Assembly (NCBI GenBank): GCA_029567325.1
Contig: JAKQLF010000113.1
Span: forward strand, 1 to 57,889
Origin: Bacteroidota bacterium
GTDB taxonomy: Bacteria > Bacteroidota > Bacteroidia > Chitinophagales > Saprospiraceae
Reading direction: 5' to 3'
DNA: 57,889 nt
A model generated the notes under the pieces. The model searched no databases, was not told the DNA's origin, and was given only the letters and a program-made list of their open reading frames with translations. The position numbers and the translations under genes are program-made. The first letter of the stretch is position 1, and each line of letters opens with the position of its first letter. This document shows, piece after piece, positions 25,307 through 34,033 of this stretch.

Positions 25307-26311
25307 CTATTTTAATTTTTCAAGTAATTCTACTGCGTCTTTATAGTTGGGGTCAAAATTGACGGCATTTTGCGCTTCTTTTTTTGCTGCTTCTTTTTGA
25401 CCAAGTTCATTCAAGGTATAGGCCTTGAAATAATAACCTTTGGCGTTTGTGGATGCCATCTTAGTAAGTATATCAAATTGCTCCAAAGCTGCATTCAAGC
25501 TGTCTTTTTCGATCATTAAAATACCAGCGTTCAAATAAGCATCTGGGTACTTTGGCTCAATGATATTGATTTGTTTATATAAACTCAATGCGCCATCAAT
25601 GTCATTGTGGTTTTGTAAATAATAGGCTTTGCTATGTAATGCAGTAATGTTATCAGGCGCAACATTGACAGCAGTTTCATAATATCTTTTCGCGATGGGT
25701 TCATTTTTTTCTGCAAATAAATCACCTAAGATTATCCAGGCATCTACAATGTTGGGATCTTTTTCTGTGGCTGTTTGAAAGGAATTGATTGCTCTGGATA
25801 AATCTCCCTTTCCTCTGAAATTCAAACCCAACATCAAGTAAGCCTCAGCGTTATTTGGTTGCCTTCTGATGATATCATTTAGTTGGAAAATGGATTCATC
25901 GTACTGCTTGAGGATAAAATAGGTTTCAGAAAGTTTTAATTGCGTCAAAGTACTGTCTGGAAAAAGTTGAGCTGCTTTTTGCATGGTAAGCAGCGACTTG
26001 CTGCTATTGTTGCTATCCATAAACAGGTCTGATAAAAAATGATAATAGACGGCATTTAAGGAATCAGCAATTATGGCCACACGCATGTCTTCAATTGCTT
26101 CAGAATATTGCCCATTTTCTTCCAAGATGCGTGCTCTGTTATATCGCAGTTGCGCATTCGTTGCATCATTGGCAATCATGTCATTTAGTTTACTAAGTAG
26201 GTCACTACCCTCTTCTACTACCTCTGCTTCTGGTTTTGGGATCTCTTTACAAGCTTGTAAGGATAAGAGCACTGGAAATAGAACTAGTAAAAAATAGACA
26301 TATTTTCTCAT
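25307..26311 (-). CDS. TPR-repeat lipoprotein
   Basis: The 334-residue protein has a lipoprotein signal (FLLVLFPVLLSLQAC) with the lipidated Cys at about residue 21. The rest is a chain of about seven tetratricopeptide repeats (for example NAQLRYNRARILEENGQYSE, AEAYLMLGLNFRGKGDLSRA, AYLNAGILMIEKDSLNAALE). TPR arrays mediate protein-protein contacts, here probably in the periplasm on a membrane. Its ATG overlaps the stop of the DAHP synthase gene (ATGA), which couples it to aromatic amino-acid biosynthesis in expression, although no functional link is known. Confidence 0.9.
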   Translation of the reverse strand: MRKYVYFLLVLFPVLLSLQACKEIPKPEAEVVEEGSDLLSKLNDMIANDATNAQLRYNRARILEENGQYSEAIEDMRVAIIADSLNAVYYHFLSDLFMDSNNSSKSLLTMQKAAQLFPDSTLTQLKLSETYFILKQYDESIFQLNDIIRRQPNNAEAYLMLGLNFRGKGDLSRAINSFQTATEKDPNIVDAWIILGDLFAEKNEPIAKRYYETAVNVAPDNITALHSKAYYLQNHNDIDGALSLYKQINIIEPKYPDAYLNAGILMIEKDSLNAALEQFDILTKMASTNAKGYYFKAYTLNELGQKEAAKKEAQNAVNFDPNYKDAVELLEKLK

Positions 26312-27312
26312 GATACGATCTTTCTAATTTCTGAAAGTTGGGCAATTAATTTTGCTGACTCGCCATAATCCAAAGTTTGTTGTCCGTCAGATACCGCTTT
26401 TTCCGGGCATTCATGCACTTCCATAATGACTCCATCAGCACCAGCAGCCACCGAAGCAAGGGCAATTTTATCAACATATTTCCTGACACCAATGCCATGA
26501 GATGGGTCAGCAATGACTGGCAAATGGCTTTTATCCTTCAAAATGGCAATGGCATTGATGTCCATTGTATTTCTATATGCCGTTTCATAAGATCTGATTC
26601 CTCTTTCACAGAGTAATATTTTTTCATTGCCATTTGAGAAAATGTATTCTGCCGACTGAAGTAATTCTTCAATTGTACCAGAAATACCTCTTTTCAACAT
26701 TACAGGTTTATCAATTTTACCAAGTTCATCTAGCAAATTGAAGTTTTGACTGTTTCTGGCGCCAACCTGAAAAATGTCCACATATGGCATCATTTCTTCG
26801 ATCTGACTGACTTGCATGACCTCCGTGATGATCTTAATGCCTTCTTTTTTAGCCATTTCTGACCACAACTTTAAAGTATCTATACCATGTCCTCTGAAAC
26901 TATATGGTGAACTTCTGGGTTTGAAAACACCTCCGCGCATGATTTTCACACCATTTAATTTCATGTGGGCAATCGTTGAAGCAATTTGCTCTTCGCCCTC
27001 TATGGAACAAGGTCCCACCATGATTTGAAAATCGTTGCCACCTATCTTTACGTCATCACCTAAATCAATGACCGTTTTGCCAATTTTCCATTGTGATGAC
27101 ACCAGTTTATAGGCGTCATCCACTCTGAAAATATCTTCTACTCCTGCTTCAAATCCTATCTTTCTGAGGTCAATTTCTTTCTTACCAATACATACCAGGT
27201 ATTTCCCAAACTGCGTGTTTACATAAGTTGGTTTATAACCAAGGGTATTGATGAGGCTTGCAAGCGATTGATGCTGACTTGCATTGATGTCTTGCTTTAA
27301 CTTTATGATCAT
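26308..27312 (-). CDS. aroF: 3-deoxy-7-phosphoheptulonate (DAHP) synthase, type I-beta
   Basis: This is the first enzyme of the shikimate pathway. It condenses phosphoenolpyruvate with erythrose 4-phosphate. The 334-residue protein has an N-terminal ferredoxin-like domain (about 1-75, MIIKLKQDINASQHQSL), as in regulated type I-beta enzymes, then the barrel: MVGPCSIEGEEQI, GVFKPRSSPYSFRG, QVGARNSQNFNLL, PVMLKRG, VIADPSHGIGVR. It lies 13 bases after trpA, so it is transcribed with the trp operon and falls under the same attenuator. That gives tryptophan starvation a direct effect on pathway entry. Confidence 0.94.
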   Translation of the reverse strand: MIIKLKQDINASQHQSLASLINTLGYKPTYVNTQFGKYLVCIGKKEIDLRKIGFEAGVEDIFRVDDAYKLVSSQWKIGKTVIDLGDDVKIGGNDFQIMVGPCSIEGEEQIASTIAHMKLNGVKIMRGGVFKPRSSPYSFRGHGIDTLKLWSEMAKKEGIKIITEVMQVSQIEEMMPYVDIFQVGARNSQNFNLLDELGKIDKPVMLKRGISGTIEELLQSAEYIFSNGNEKILLCERGIRSYETAYRNTMDINAIAILKDKSHLPVIADPSHGIGVRKYVDKIALASVAAGADGVIMEVHECPEKAVSDGQQTLDYGESAKLIAQLSEIRKIVS

Positions 27313-27325
27313 GATGTGTTATGAT

Positions 27326-28099
27326 TTAACCATTTAAAATTGAAGAAACAAAAGTTTTTATACCTGCTTTACTTGCATCTTTTTCTAGTGCACGGATAAA
27401 TGAACTTCCTACAATTGCACCATTTGAATACTTACAGGCAGTTTCAAAAGTTTCGTTATTGTGTATGCCAAAACCTATGAGCCTTGGAGCTTCAACGCCC
27501 ATGTTGTTTACTTTATCGAAATAAGCAAGTTGTTCTTGACTGATATCTTGAGTTTTACCTGTAATACTCGATTGAGAAACCATGTATAAAAAGCCACTGC
27601 TCAATTTTCCAGCTTGCATAATGCGCTCATCCGAGGTCATAGGGCTGATCAAGAAACTCATACCAAGGTTGCGATCTTCAAATGTTTTTTGAAACTTTGC
27701 TTCATATTCAAACATAGGTAAATCAGGGATGATGAGTCCAGAAACACCAGCTGTTGTCGCCATGTCCAAAAATCTATCCATTCCAAATTGAATCAGTTGA
27801 TTGTAGTATCCCATAAGGATTATTGGAATTTCAATACTAGATGTTGCTTGTTTTACTTGATCAAATAAGTGTTTTAAGTTCATACCGTTTTTAAGGGCGA
27901 CCTCACTACTTTTTTGAATGGTGAGCCCATCGGCCAAAGGATCTGAATATGGCATACCCAATTCGATCAAATCCACACCAGCTTCCTGTAATCCTTCAGC
28001 TATATTTGGAATGCCATCAAGTGTTGGGTGGCCTGCAGTGAAATATACATTCAGAACACGCTGCTGTTTTTCGTTTATTTTAGCTCTTACTTTATTCAT
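27326..28099 (-). CDS. trpA: Tryptophan synthase alpha subunit
   Basis: The 257-residue TIM-barrel protein cleaves indole-3-glycerol phosphate to indole and glyceraldehyde 3-phosphate. The signature LIELGMPYSDPLADGLTIQ carries the catalytic Glu and Asp, and VSGLIIPDLP, LGMSFLISPMT and GFGIHN complete the family pattern. It starts 1 base after the trpB stop, consistent with formation of the alpha2-beta2 complex. Length is normal. Confidence 0.96.
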   Translation of the reverse strand: MNKVRAKINEKQQRVLNVYFTAGHPTLDGIPNIAEGLQEAGVDLIELGMPYSDPLADGLTIQKSSEVALKNGMNLKHLFDQVKQATSSIEIPIILMGYYNQLIQFGMDRFLDMATTAGVSGLIIPDLPMFEYEAKFQKTFEDRNLGMSFLISPMTSDERIMQAGKLSSGFLYMVSQSSITGKTQDISQEQLAYFDKVNNMGVEAPRLIGFGIHNNETFETACKYSNGAIVGSSFIRALEKDASKAGIKTFVSSILNG

Positions 28100-28100
28100 A

Positions 28101-29336
28101 TCAATGTACTTGGTCTTTTATGTTTTCATAGTTCATATAGGTATTCAAATCTTTATCGCCTCTACCGGAAAGACAGACCACAACATGTTCATCTTTGGTA
28201 GCTCCGATTCTGGATAAAATCGCCAGTGCGTGAGCCGTTTCCAACGCTGGAATAATTCCTTCTACTTTTGATAATTCAAAAACTGCTTGCATGGCTTCAT
28301 CGTCTGTTGCTGCATATACTTTAGCTCTTCCAGAGGTGATGAGATTTGCGTGAAGTGGACCTATGCCCGGATAATCAAGACCAGCTGACAAAGAATATGG
28401 TTCTATGATTTGGCCATCGGGATCTTGCATCAATAAAGTCATACAGCCGTGAATAATTCCTTTAGAACCCAAGATCGATGTTGCTGCTGAGTGACCTGAA
28501 TCTATGCCTTTTCCTGCGGCTTCAGCCAAAATAAGTTTCACTCTTTTATCGTCTAAAAAGTGATAAAATGCGCCTGCTGCATTGCTACCTCCACCCACAC
28601 AAGCAACTACATAATCTGGATGTTCTTTGCCGGTTTGTTCCGTTAATTGATACGAAATTTCTTCAGAGACAATGGCTTGTAATTGGGTGACCATATCTGG
28701 ATAAGGGTGTGGGCCTATAGCAGAACCAATGATGTAATGCGTGGTTTCGGCATTATTTATCCAATCTCTGATGGCTTCATTGGTTGCATCTTTGAGCGTT
28801 TTACTTCCACTTTCGGCAGGAATGACAGTTGCACCCAACATATTCATACGAGCAACATTTGGTGCTTGTCTTTCTATATCAACGGCTCCCATGTAAACAA
28901 AACATTCCAATCCCATGAGCGCACAAACTGTTGCCGTTGCTACACCATGTTGACCAGCTCCAGTTTCCGCTATGATTCTTTTTTTACCCAATCTTTTGGC
29001 AATCAAAATCTGCCCTACCGTATTATTGATTTTATGTGCGCCTGTATGATTGAGGTCTTCACGTTTGAGCCATACATTGGTGCCATAAATTTCAGACAAT
29101 CTTTTTGCCAAATACAAAGGCGAAGGTCGTCCAACAAAATCCCTCAACAAGGATTTATATTCCGCTTGAAAAGCAGGATCATCAATCACTTCTTGGTAAA
29201 TCAATCGCAATTGCTCCACATTGGCAAACAACATTTCTGGGATATAAGCTCCACCAAATTCGCCGTAATAACCTCTTTCGTCAGGATGTTTCAAGCTGAT
29301 CAAATCACTTTCAACCCTAGTTTTTACTTCACTCAT
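28101..29336 (-). CDS. trpB: Tryptophan synthase beta subunit
   Basis: The 411-residue PLP enzyme joins indole and serine. The PLP lysine is in LNHTGAHKINNTVGQ (about residue 99). The glycine-rich phosphate-binding loop is VVACVGGGSNAAGAF, and IAETGAGQHGVATATV is also conserved. The N-terminal part (HPDERGYYGEFGGAYIPEML) is typical of TrpB1. Its ATG overlaps the trpF stop by 4 bases. A long antisense open frame here is a codon-bias shadow and is not annotated. Confidence 0.97.
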   Translation of the reverse strand: MSEVKTRVESDLISLKHPDERGYYGEFGGAYIPEMLFANVEQLRLIYQEVIDDPAFQAEYKSLLRDFVGRPSPLYLAKRLSEIYGTNVWLKREDLNHTGAHKINNTVGQILIAKRLGKKRIIAETGAGQHGVATATVCALMGLECFVYMGAVDIERQAPNVARMNMLGATVIPAESGSKTLKDATNEAIRDWINNAETTHYIIGSAIGPHPYPDMVTQLQAIVSEEISYQLTEQTGKEHPDYVVACVGGGSNAAGAFYHFLDDKRVKLILAEAAGKGIDSGHSAATSILGSKGIIHGCMTLLMQDPDGQIIEPYSLSAGLDYPGIGPLHANLITSGRAKVYAATDDEAMQAVFELSKVEGIIPALETAHALAILSRIGATKDEHVVVCLSGRGDKDLNTYMNYENIKDQVH

Positions 29337-29956
29337 ATTTGCTCTTTGAATAGCTTTTTTAAAAATGGATCCAATAATTGTACATCTTTTATGCCTGGCT
29401 CAGACTCAAATTTGCTGTTTAAATCTAATCCTATAAATAACTCATGATCAATGTTTTGTATGGAGTCAATATCATCGGGTCCAATACCTCCAGCCAAAAG
29501 AAAAGGCTTTTGGCCATTGTATAGCTCCAACCAATTCCAGTCAAATTTGATACCCGTTCCTCCATAAAGTGGGGATTTTTTATCAAACAATAAATAAGAA
29601 ACTCCTTCATTTATTTTCAAATCTTCTAAGTCTTCAGGACCGTTGACCCCAACTACTTGTATCACTTTGCCCACCGTGAGACATTCCTCAATAAATGCAT
29701 CATTTTCATGTCCATGCAACTGAATGTAGTCTAAACCAAACAGTTGAGAAATTTCTTTAATGGTTTGGATACTTTCATTCACGAAAACGCCAACTTTCTG
29801 GACAGTCAATGTCTTAATAAATGCTGCAAAAGTGACATCAGGCTCCACATATCGTGGTGAAGGTTTATAAAAATTCAAGCCGATATAATCAACCCCCAAA
29901 TCTATGACTTGCCTAATGTTGTCTTCTACCTTTAGCCCACAAACCTTTATTTCCAT
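29333..29956 (-). CDS. trpF: Phosphoribosylanthranilate isomerase
   Basis: The 207-residue barrel protein catalyses the Amadori rearrangement in tryptophan synthesis. Family motifs are EIKVCGLKVEDNI with the catalytic Cys near residue 5, YIGLNFYKPSPRYV, IQLHGHEND and FLLAGGIGPDDI, with the catalytic Asp expected in LLFDKKSPLYGG. TrpF is a separate protein here rather than fused to TrpC. It begins 6 bases after trpC. Confidence 0.94.
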   Translation of the reverse strand: MEIKVCGLKVEDNIRQVIDLGVDYIGLNFYKPSPRYVEPDVTFAAFIKTLTVQKVGVFVNESIQTIKEISQLFGLDYIQLHGHENDAFIEECLTVGKVIQVVGVNGPEDLEDLKINEGVSYLLFDKKSPLYGGTGIKFDWNWLELYNGQKPFLLAGGIGPDDIDSIQNIDHELFIGLDLNSKFESEPGIKDVQLLDPFLKKLFKEQI

Positions 29957-29962
29957 GGTGTA

Positions 29963-30745
29963 TTAATTCAAACTTGAGATAAATTCGGCAGCAGCCAATC
30001 CAGGATCTGCAGTTTTCATGAAATTCTCGCCTATCAAATAACCGTCGTAGCCATATCCTTTCAAAATGGATGCTTCTTGAGCCGATTTTATGCCACTTTC
30101 TGTAATTTTAACAGCCTCTTTCGGCAACTTTTCAAATAAATTTTTCGAAAAATCCAAACTGACATTAAACGTATCCAGGTTTCTATTATTGACTCCAATC
30201 AGTTGACAATCAGGAGTGTATTTATCCAATTGTTCCTCAGAATGCAATTCCAATAACACTTCGAGGTTCAATTGTTTGGCGAATTTTGCAAGTTTAGCTA
30301 CTTCTTCTTTAGTTAGAATTTCACAAATTAACAAAACAGCATCAGCTCCAATACTTTTGGCTTCAACGATTTGATACTCATCTATGATGAAGTCTTTGCG
30401 AAGAATCGGGCAAAAATTATATTTCCTAGCTGTTGTCAAGTGAGCATTACTTCCACCAAAAAATAGTTGATCTGTCAAAACAGATAATGCAGAAGCACCA
30501 GCCCTCATATATCCTGTAGTGACTGTTGCTACATCAGCGTACAAATTGATTTCTGGTTTTGAAGGTGACTTGCGTTTGAATTCAGCAATTACGCCACTTT
30601 TATCACTTCTTTTTACGTATTCACTCAAGGAAATGGTAGGTGAATTAAAATAAACAGATTTCTCCAATAATTCAATTGGCTGCAATACCCTATTTTCCTG
30701 TACTTCTTTATGTTTTTGTGCGACTATTTTATCTAATACATTCAT
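29963..30745 (-). CDS. trpC: Indole-3-glycerol phosphate synthase
   Basis: The 260-residue TIM-barrel enzyme closes the indole ring by decarboxylation. Hallmarks are MNVLDKIVAQKHKEV at the start, VIAEFKRKSPSKPEI with the catalytic Lys, ALSVLTDQLFFGGS, PILRKDFIIDEYQI, and LIGVNNRNLDTF followed by ITESGIKS. Length is usual. It lies 21 bases after the trpD stop. Confidence 0.95.
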   Translation of the reverse strand: MNVLDKIVAQKHKEVQENRVLQPIELLEKSVYFNSPTISLSEYVKRSDKSGVIAEFKRKSPSKPEINLYADVATVTTGYMRAGASALSVLTDQLFFGGSNAHLTTARKYNFCPILRKDFIIDEYQIVEAKSIGADAVLLICEILTKEEVAKLAKFAKQLNLEVLLELHSEEQLDKYTPDCQLIGVNNRNLDTFNVSLDFSKNLFEKLPKEAVKITESGIKSAQEASILKGYGYDGYLIGENFMKTADPGLAAAEFISSLN

Positions 30746-30766
30746 ATTTCTATTCTTGAATACTTA

Positions 30767-31756
30767 TTAATTTGAAAGTAGATTTGCTAACGATGATTTG
30801 GCTTTTCCCGAGAAAAGAGATTCCTCAGCTTTTGCTACACATTCTAGTAATGAAGTCTGGGGTTCAAAACATTTGATGGCCAAGGCTGCGTTAGCGCAAA
30901 CCACGTTATTTTGAGCTGTGGTACCCTGTCCATTGATGATTTTCTGAAAAATTGCAGCTGCCTCTTCAATGCTCGTCCCACCACTAATTTCTCCCAACTG
31001 TATTTTATCGTAGCCAAAATCATCAGGGCTCAAAACGGTTGTACCTTTGTTTGTAATGACTTTTACATGGTCAGTGAGCGATACTTCATCAAATCCATCC
31101 ATACCATAAACAATGGCATAACTTTTCTCTAAAGACTCATGTAAAAATTTGTATAAGTTGCTCAATTTCAGATTAAAAACTCCTACAAGTTGTTGTTTTG
31201 GTTGAGCCGGATTTACCAAAGGGCCAAGCATATTGAAAAAGGTTTTCATACCCAATTCTCTTCTGATTGGGCCCACTCCTTTTAATGCAGGATGGAATAA
31301 AGGTGCGTGCATAAAACAAATGCCCGACTTTTCTAGCTGTCTTTTCAAAACATCAGAATCATTTGTAAAGGAATATCCAAGATGTTCTAAAACATTGGAA
31401 GATCCAGAAATTGATGAAACGCCATAATTCCCGTGTTTGGTTACTTTATATCCTGCACCAGCAACAATAAAAGAAGCCAATGTTGATATATTGAATGTGT
31501 GTTTTCCATCGCCGCCTGTTCCACATAAGTCAACGGTTTCTTCTCCCCCAAGATCCACTTTTATACAGAGATCAATCAAGGCATTTCTGAATCCGGCCAA
31601 CTCCTCATTGGTAATATCCCGCATATTGTAAACGGTGAGAAAAGAAGCCATTTGACTGGCGTTGAATGCTCCTTGAGAGAATTGATTTAAAGTCTCGTAC
31701 GCTTCGTTTTCTGACAAAGTCTGGTGGTCAAATAGTCTTGCAAGTATTGCTTTCAT
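30767..31756 (-). CDS. trpD: Anthranilate phosphoribosyltransferase
   Basis: The start chosen is ATG 31756 (MKAILARLFDHQTLSENEA), 4 bases after the trpG stop. An extension to 31795 would overlap trpG and lacks similarity to the family. The 329-residue protein transfers phosphoribosyl from PRPP to anthranilate. The PRPP-binding motif is DLCGTGGDGKHTFNIST (about 73-89), followed by KHGNYGVSSISGSSNVLEHLG and PLVNPAQPKQQLVGV. Confidence 0.95.
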   Translation of the reverse strand: MKAILARLFDHQTLSENEAYETLNQFSQGAFNASQMASFLTVYNMRDITNEELAGFRNALIDLCIKVDLGGEETVDLCGTGGDGKHTFNISTLASFIVAGAGYKVTKHGNYGVSSISGSSNVLEHLGYSFTNDSDVLKRQLEKSGICFMHAPLFHPALKGVGPIRRELGMKTFFNMLGPLVNPAQPKQQLVGVFNLKLSNLYKFLHESLEKSYAIVYGMDGFDEVSLTDHVKVITNKGTTVLSPDDFGYDKIQLGEISGGTSIEEAAAIFQKIINGQGTTAQNNVVCANAALAIKCFEPQTSLLECVAKAEESLFSGKAKSSLANLLSN

Positions 31757-31760
31757 CGTA

Positions 31761-32345
31761 CTAAAGTTTGAAAAAGTTCTCCAACATGGTGACACCGTGT
31801 TCTGTCATGATGGATTCTGGATGAAATTGCACAGCATAAATTGGAAATTCTTTGTGCTGCATGGCCATGATTTCGCCTTCATCATCTACTGCAGTGATGT
31901 CAAAGGCAGACACATCGCTTTTAGTATCTACCACCCAACTGTGATATCGACCCGCTAGAAATTTGTCTGGTATCTGGTCAAATATTGGGCTTTTGAAATC
32001 TGTAAGGTGCATTTGGGTTTTCATGCCATGAAATACTCGGCTTAGGTTTTTGAGCTTGGCACCATAGACTTCGCCAATGGCTTGTAGTCCTAAGCAAACA
32101 CCAAATATTTTTGTCTTTCCACCATAATGTGCAATGGTTTTTTTGAGTAAACCTGCCTCATCCGGTATTCCAGGACCTGGAGATAAAATGATGTATTCAT
32201 ATTTTTCCAAATCTTCGAGTTCAAACTCATCATTGCGTATGACATCGACTTCGGTTTGGAGGATATCATTGATGATGTGTACCAAATTGTAGGTAAACGA
32301 ATCGTAATTATCAATGATGACTGTTTTTTTATTTTCTTGTGACAT
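31761..32345 (-). CDS. trpG: Anthranilate synthase component II (glutamine amidotransferase)
   Basis: The 194-residue class I glutaminase supplies ammonia to TrpE. It begins with VIIDNYDSFTYNLVHI. The oxyanion segment is ILSPGPGIPDEAG, the nucleophile is Cys in GVCLGLQAIGE (about residue 84), and the His-Glu pair is in AVQFHPESIMTEHG. It is encoded separately from TrpD, with a 23-base gap after trpE. Confidence 0.95.
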   Translation of the reverse strand: MSQENKKTVIIDNYDSFTYNLVHIINDILQTEVDVIRNDEFELEDLEKYEYIILSPGPGIPDEAGLLKKTIAHYGGKTKIFGVCLGLQAIGEVYGAKLKNLSRVFHGMKTQMHLTDFKSPIFDQIPDKFLAGRYHSWVVDTKSDVSAFDITAVDDEGEIMAMQHKEFPIYAVQFHPESIMTEHGVTMLENFFKL

Positions 32346-32368
32346 CTCTTTTGTATAAACTCGATTTT

Positions 32369-33757
32369 TTAAAATGATGTTGCTTCGATCAATGCCTTAT
32401 TTAAGGCCGCCAATTTATTGTTTACTTCTTGTAATTCTCCTTCTTCAGTACTATCGATAACCACTCCTGCTCCTGCTTGAAAATAGAGTGTATGTTCATG
32501 TGCCAAAAAAGATCTGATCATAATGGCGTGATTTAAATTACCGTTGAAATTGATCACCCCAAGACCTCCACCATAATATCCGCGTTTGGTTGGTTCCAAT
32601 TCATCGATCAATTGGATGGCCATATATTTTGGTGCTCCTGATAAAGTGCCAGCGGGAAATGTGTCTGCGAAAATCTGGTAACTACTGACTCCAGGTTTGA
32701 GTTGCCCTTTTACGATAGATACCAAGTGGTAAACATGGCTAAATCGCTGTAATTCACGATACTTCGAAACGTACACGCCTTTGGTATTTTTACTCAAATC
32801 ATTTCTAGCCAGATCGACCAACATGATGTGTTCGGCATTTTCCTTTGGATTTACCAACAATTCCTGCGCGCTCTTTGCGTCCATTTCCAGATCGCCCGTC
32901 CTTTTTACAGTTCCGGCAATTGGGTGAATTTCAGCTACTCCATTTTTTACAATCATCTGCGCTTCTGGAGATGAGCCAAATATTTTGAATGAACCGTAGT
33001 CAAAGAAAAACAAATAGGGCGATGGATTGATAGACCTCAATTTACGGTAAACATTGAATTCATCACCTTTATAACCTTGCTCATATCTGCGTGAAGGAAC
33101 TATTTGGAAAACATCTCCTCGTTGGCAATGGCTTTTACATTTGGTCACAGCGTTTTTAAAAGTTTCGTCTGTTTGATTGGTTGTAACCTGTCCTTCGAGA
33201 GAGAAGTTATATTTAGAATTAACTGGTCTATCCAAAACTTTTTGCAATTCATTCATCAAAGAAGATTCGCCATTTGGTATGTTTTCTATGATGTATAGAT
33301 CATCAGATACGTGATCAATGACTAAAATAAACCTGTAAAAACCGTACTTTATTTCTGGTAAATCATAACTTGGTTTGTCTTTGATGTATAAATCTTTGTC
33401 AAAATATTTACACCCTTCGAATCCAGTATAACCAAAAAGACCATTGTACTTTTTGGAGGTTTCATCTCCATCCACATGAAAAGAAGCCATATAATCTTGA
33501 AACTCGTTGACGAAGTTTTTGATCTCAAATTTTGATGATGCTGCTCCACGCTTGAATGTTTTGGCGAAGCCATTTTTCACTTCAATTCCAGCCAATGCGT
33601 CACAAACCAGAAATGAATAACTATCTTCTTTGCTACTGTAATCAGAACTTTCCAACAACAAAACTTCCGGATAGGATTCTCTAAGTTTATAGAATAAACT
33701 TACAGGCGTGTATAAATCTGCATGAGCTTTGGTAGTGATACTTTTATAATTGGTCAT
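32369..33757 (-). CDS. trpE: Anthranilate synthase component I
   Basis: The 462-residue chorismate-utilising enzyme makes anthranilate. The catalytic core has FQIVPSRRYEQGY, IFGSSPEAQM, EIHPIAGTVKRTG, ENAEHIMLVDLARNDL, AGTLSGAPKYMA and YFQAGAGVVIDS. In the N-terminal part, LLLESSDYSSKEDSYSFL probably forms the tryptophan feedback site (LLES motif). It is the first structural gene after the attenuator. Regulation is therefore likely at two levels: feedback inhibition and transcription attenuation. Confidence 0.96.
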   Translation of the reverse strand: MTNYKSITTKAHADLYTPVSLFYKLRESYPEVLLLESSDYSSKEDSYSFLVCDALAGIEVKNGFAKTFKRGAASSKFEIKNFVNEFQDYMASFHVDGDETSKKYNGLFGYTGFEGCKYFDKDLYIKDKPSYDLPEIKYGFYRFILVIDHVSDDLYIIENIPNGESSLMNELQKVLDRPVNSKYNFSLEGQVTTNQTDETFKNAVTKCKSHCQRGDVFQIVPSRRYEQGYKGDEFNVYRKLRSINPSPYLFFFDYGSFKIFGSSPEAQMIVKNGVAEIHPIAGTVKRTGDLEMDAKSAQELLVNPKENAEHIMLVDLARNDLSKNTKGVYVSKYRELQRFSHVYHLVSIVKGQLKPGVSSYQIFADTFPAGTLSGAPKYMAIQLIDELEPTKRGYYGGGLGVINFNGNLNHAIMIRSFLAHEHTLYFQAGAGVVIDSTEEGELQEVNNKLAALNKALIEATSF

Positions 33758-33787
33758 TTTATTTTTTCTTTTCAGTTTTTAGTACAT

Positions 33788-33824
33788 AAAAAAACGGCTT
33801 GTCGGGAATTCGACAAGCCGTTTT
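33788..33824 (-). terminator. trp operon attenuator terminator
   Basis: On the minus strand a perfect 14-bp stem (33811-33824 with 33791-33804, arm AAAACGGCTTGTCG) with a 6-base loop is followed by a run of seven T. It lies between the leader peptide (stop at 33854) and trpE (ATG at 33757), exactly where a transcription attenuator belongs. A small hairpin ATTGC-N4-GCAAT at 33838-33851 stands just before it. I could not identify a convincing antiterminator by eye. Confidence 0.9.
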
Positions 33825-33853
33825 GGTATATTATCTTATTGCTTATGCAATGG

Positions 33854-33910
33854 CTATTCGATCCCGTTATAGGTTATCTCTATTCGCCACCACCAGCTTT
33901 GATTGATCAT
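33854..33910 (-). CDS. trpL: trp leader peptide with three consecutive Trp codons
   Basis: An 18-codon ORF reads MINQSWWWRIEITYNGIE then TAG. Three TGG codons in a row (33887-33895) within so short a frame, 97 bases before trpE and directly before an intrinsic terminator, are the hallmark of ribosome-mediated attenuation. When charged tRNA-Trp is scarce, the ribosome should stall on these codons and let transcription pass the terminator. The frame and terminator are seen in the sequence. The mechanism is inferred from the known enterobacterial systems. Confidence 0.9.
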   Translation of the reverse strand: MINQSWWWRIEITYNGIE

Positions 33911-34033
33911 CTTTAATTTTTAATTGTGCTGCAAATAAAAAACATATTTCAAAATAAACCTAAGTATCGAAGAAAATTTTTCAAAATTCTGGAAAATTAT
34001 CAAATTCGATTAACATAAGTTTAAGCCATAATG

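Noticed and set aside
28683-29447. 254-codon plus-strand open frame opposite trpB and trpF
   Set aside because: It is antisense to strongly conserved TrpB/TrpF, has a composition typical of a shadow frame and no recognisable domain.
31757-31795. Longer N-terminus for TrpD
   Set aside because: It overlaps the trpG 3' end, and the added residues do not resemble TrpD. ATG 31756 gives the family start.
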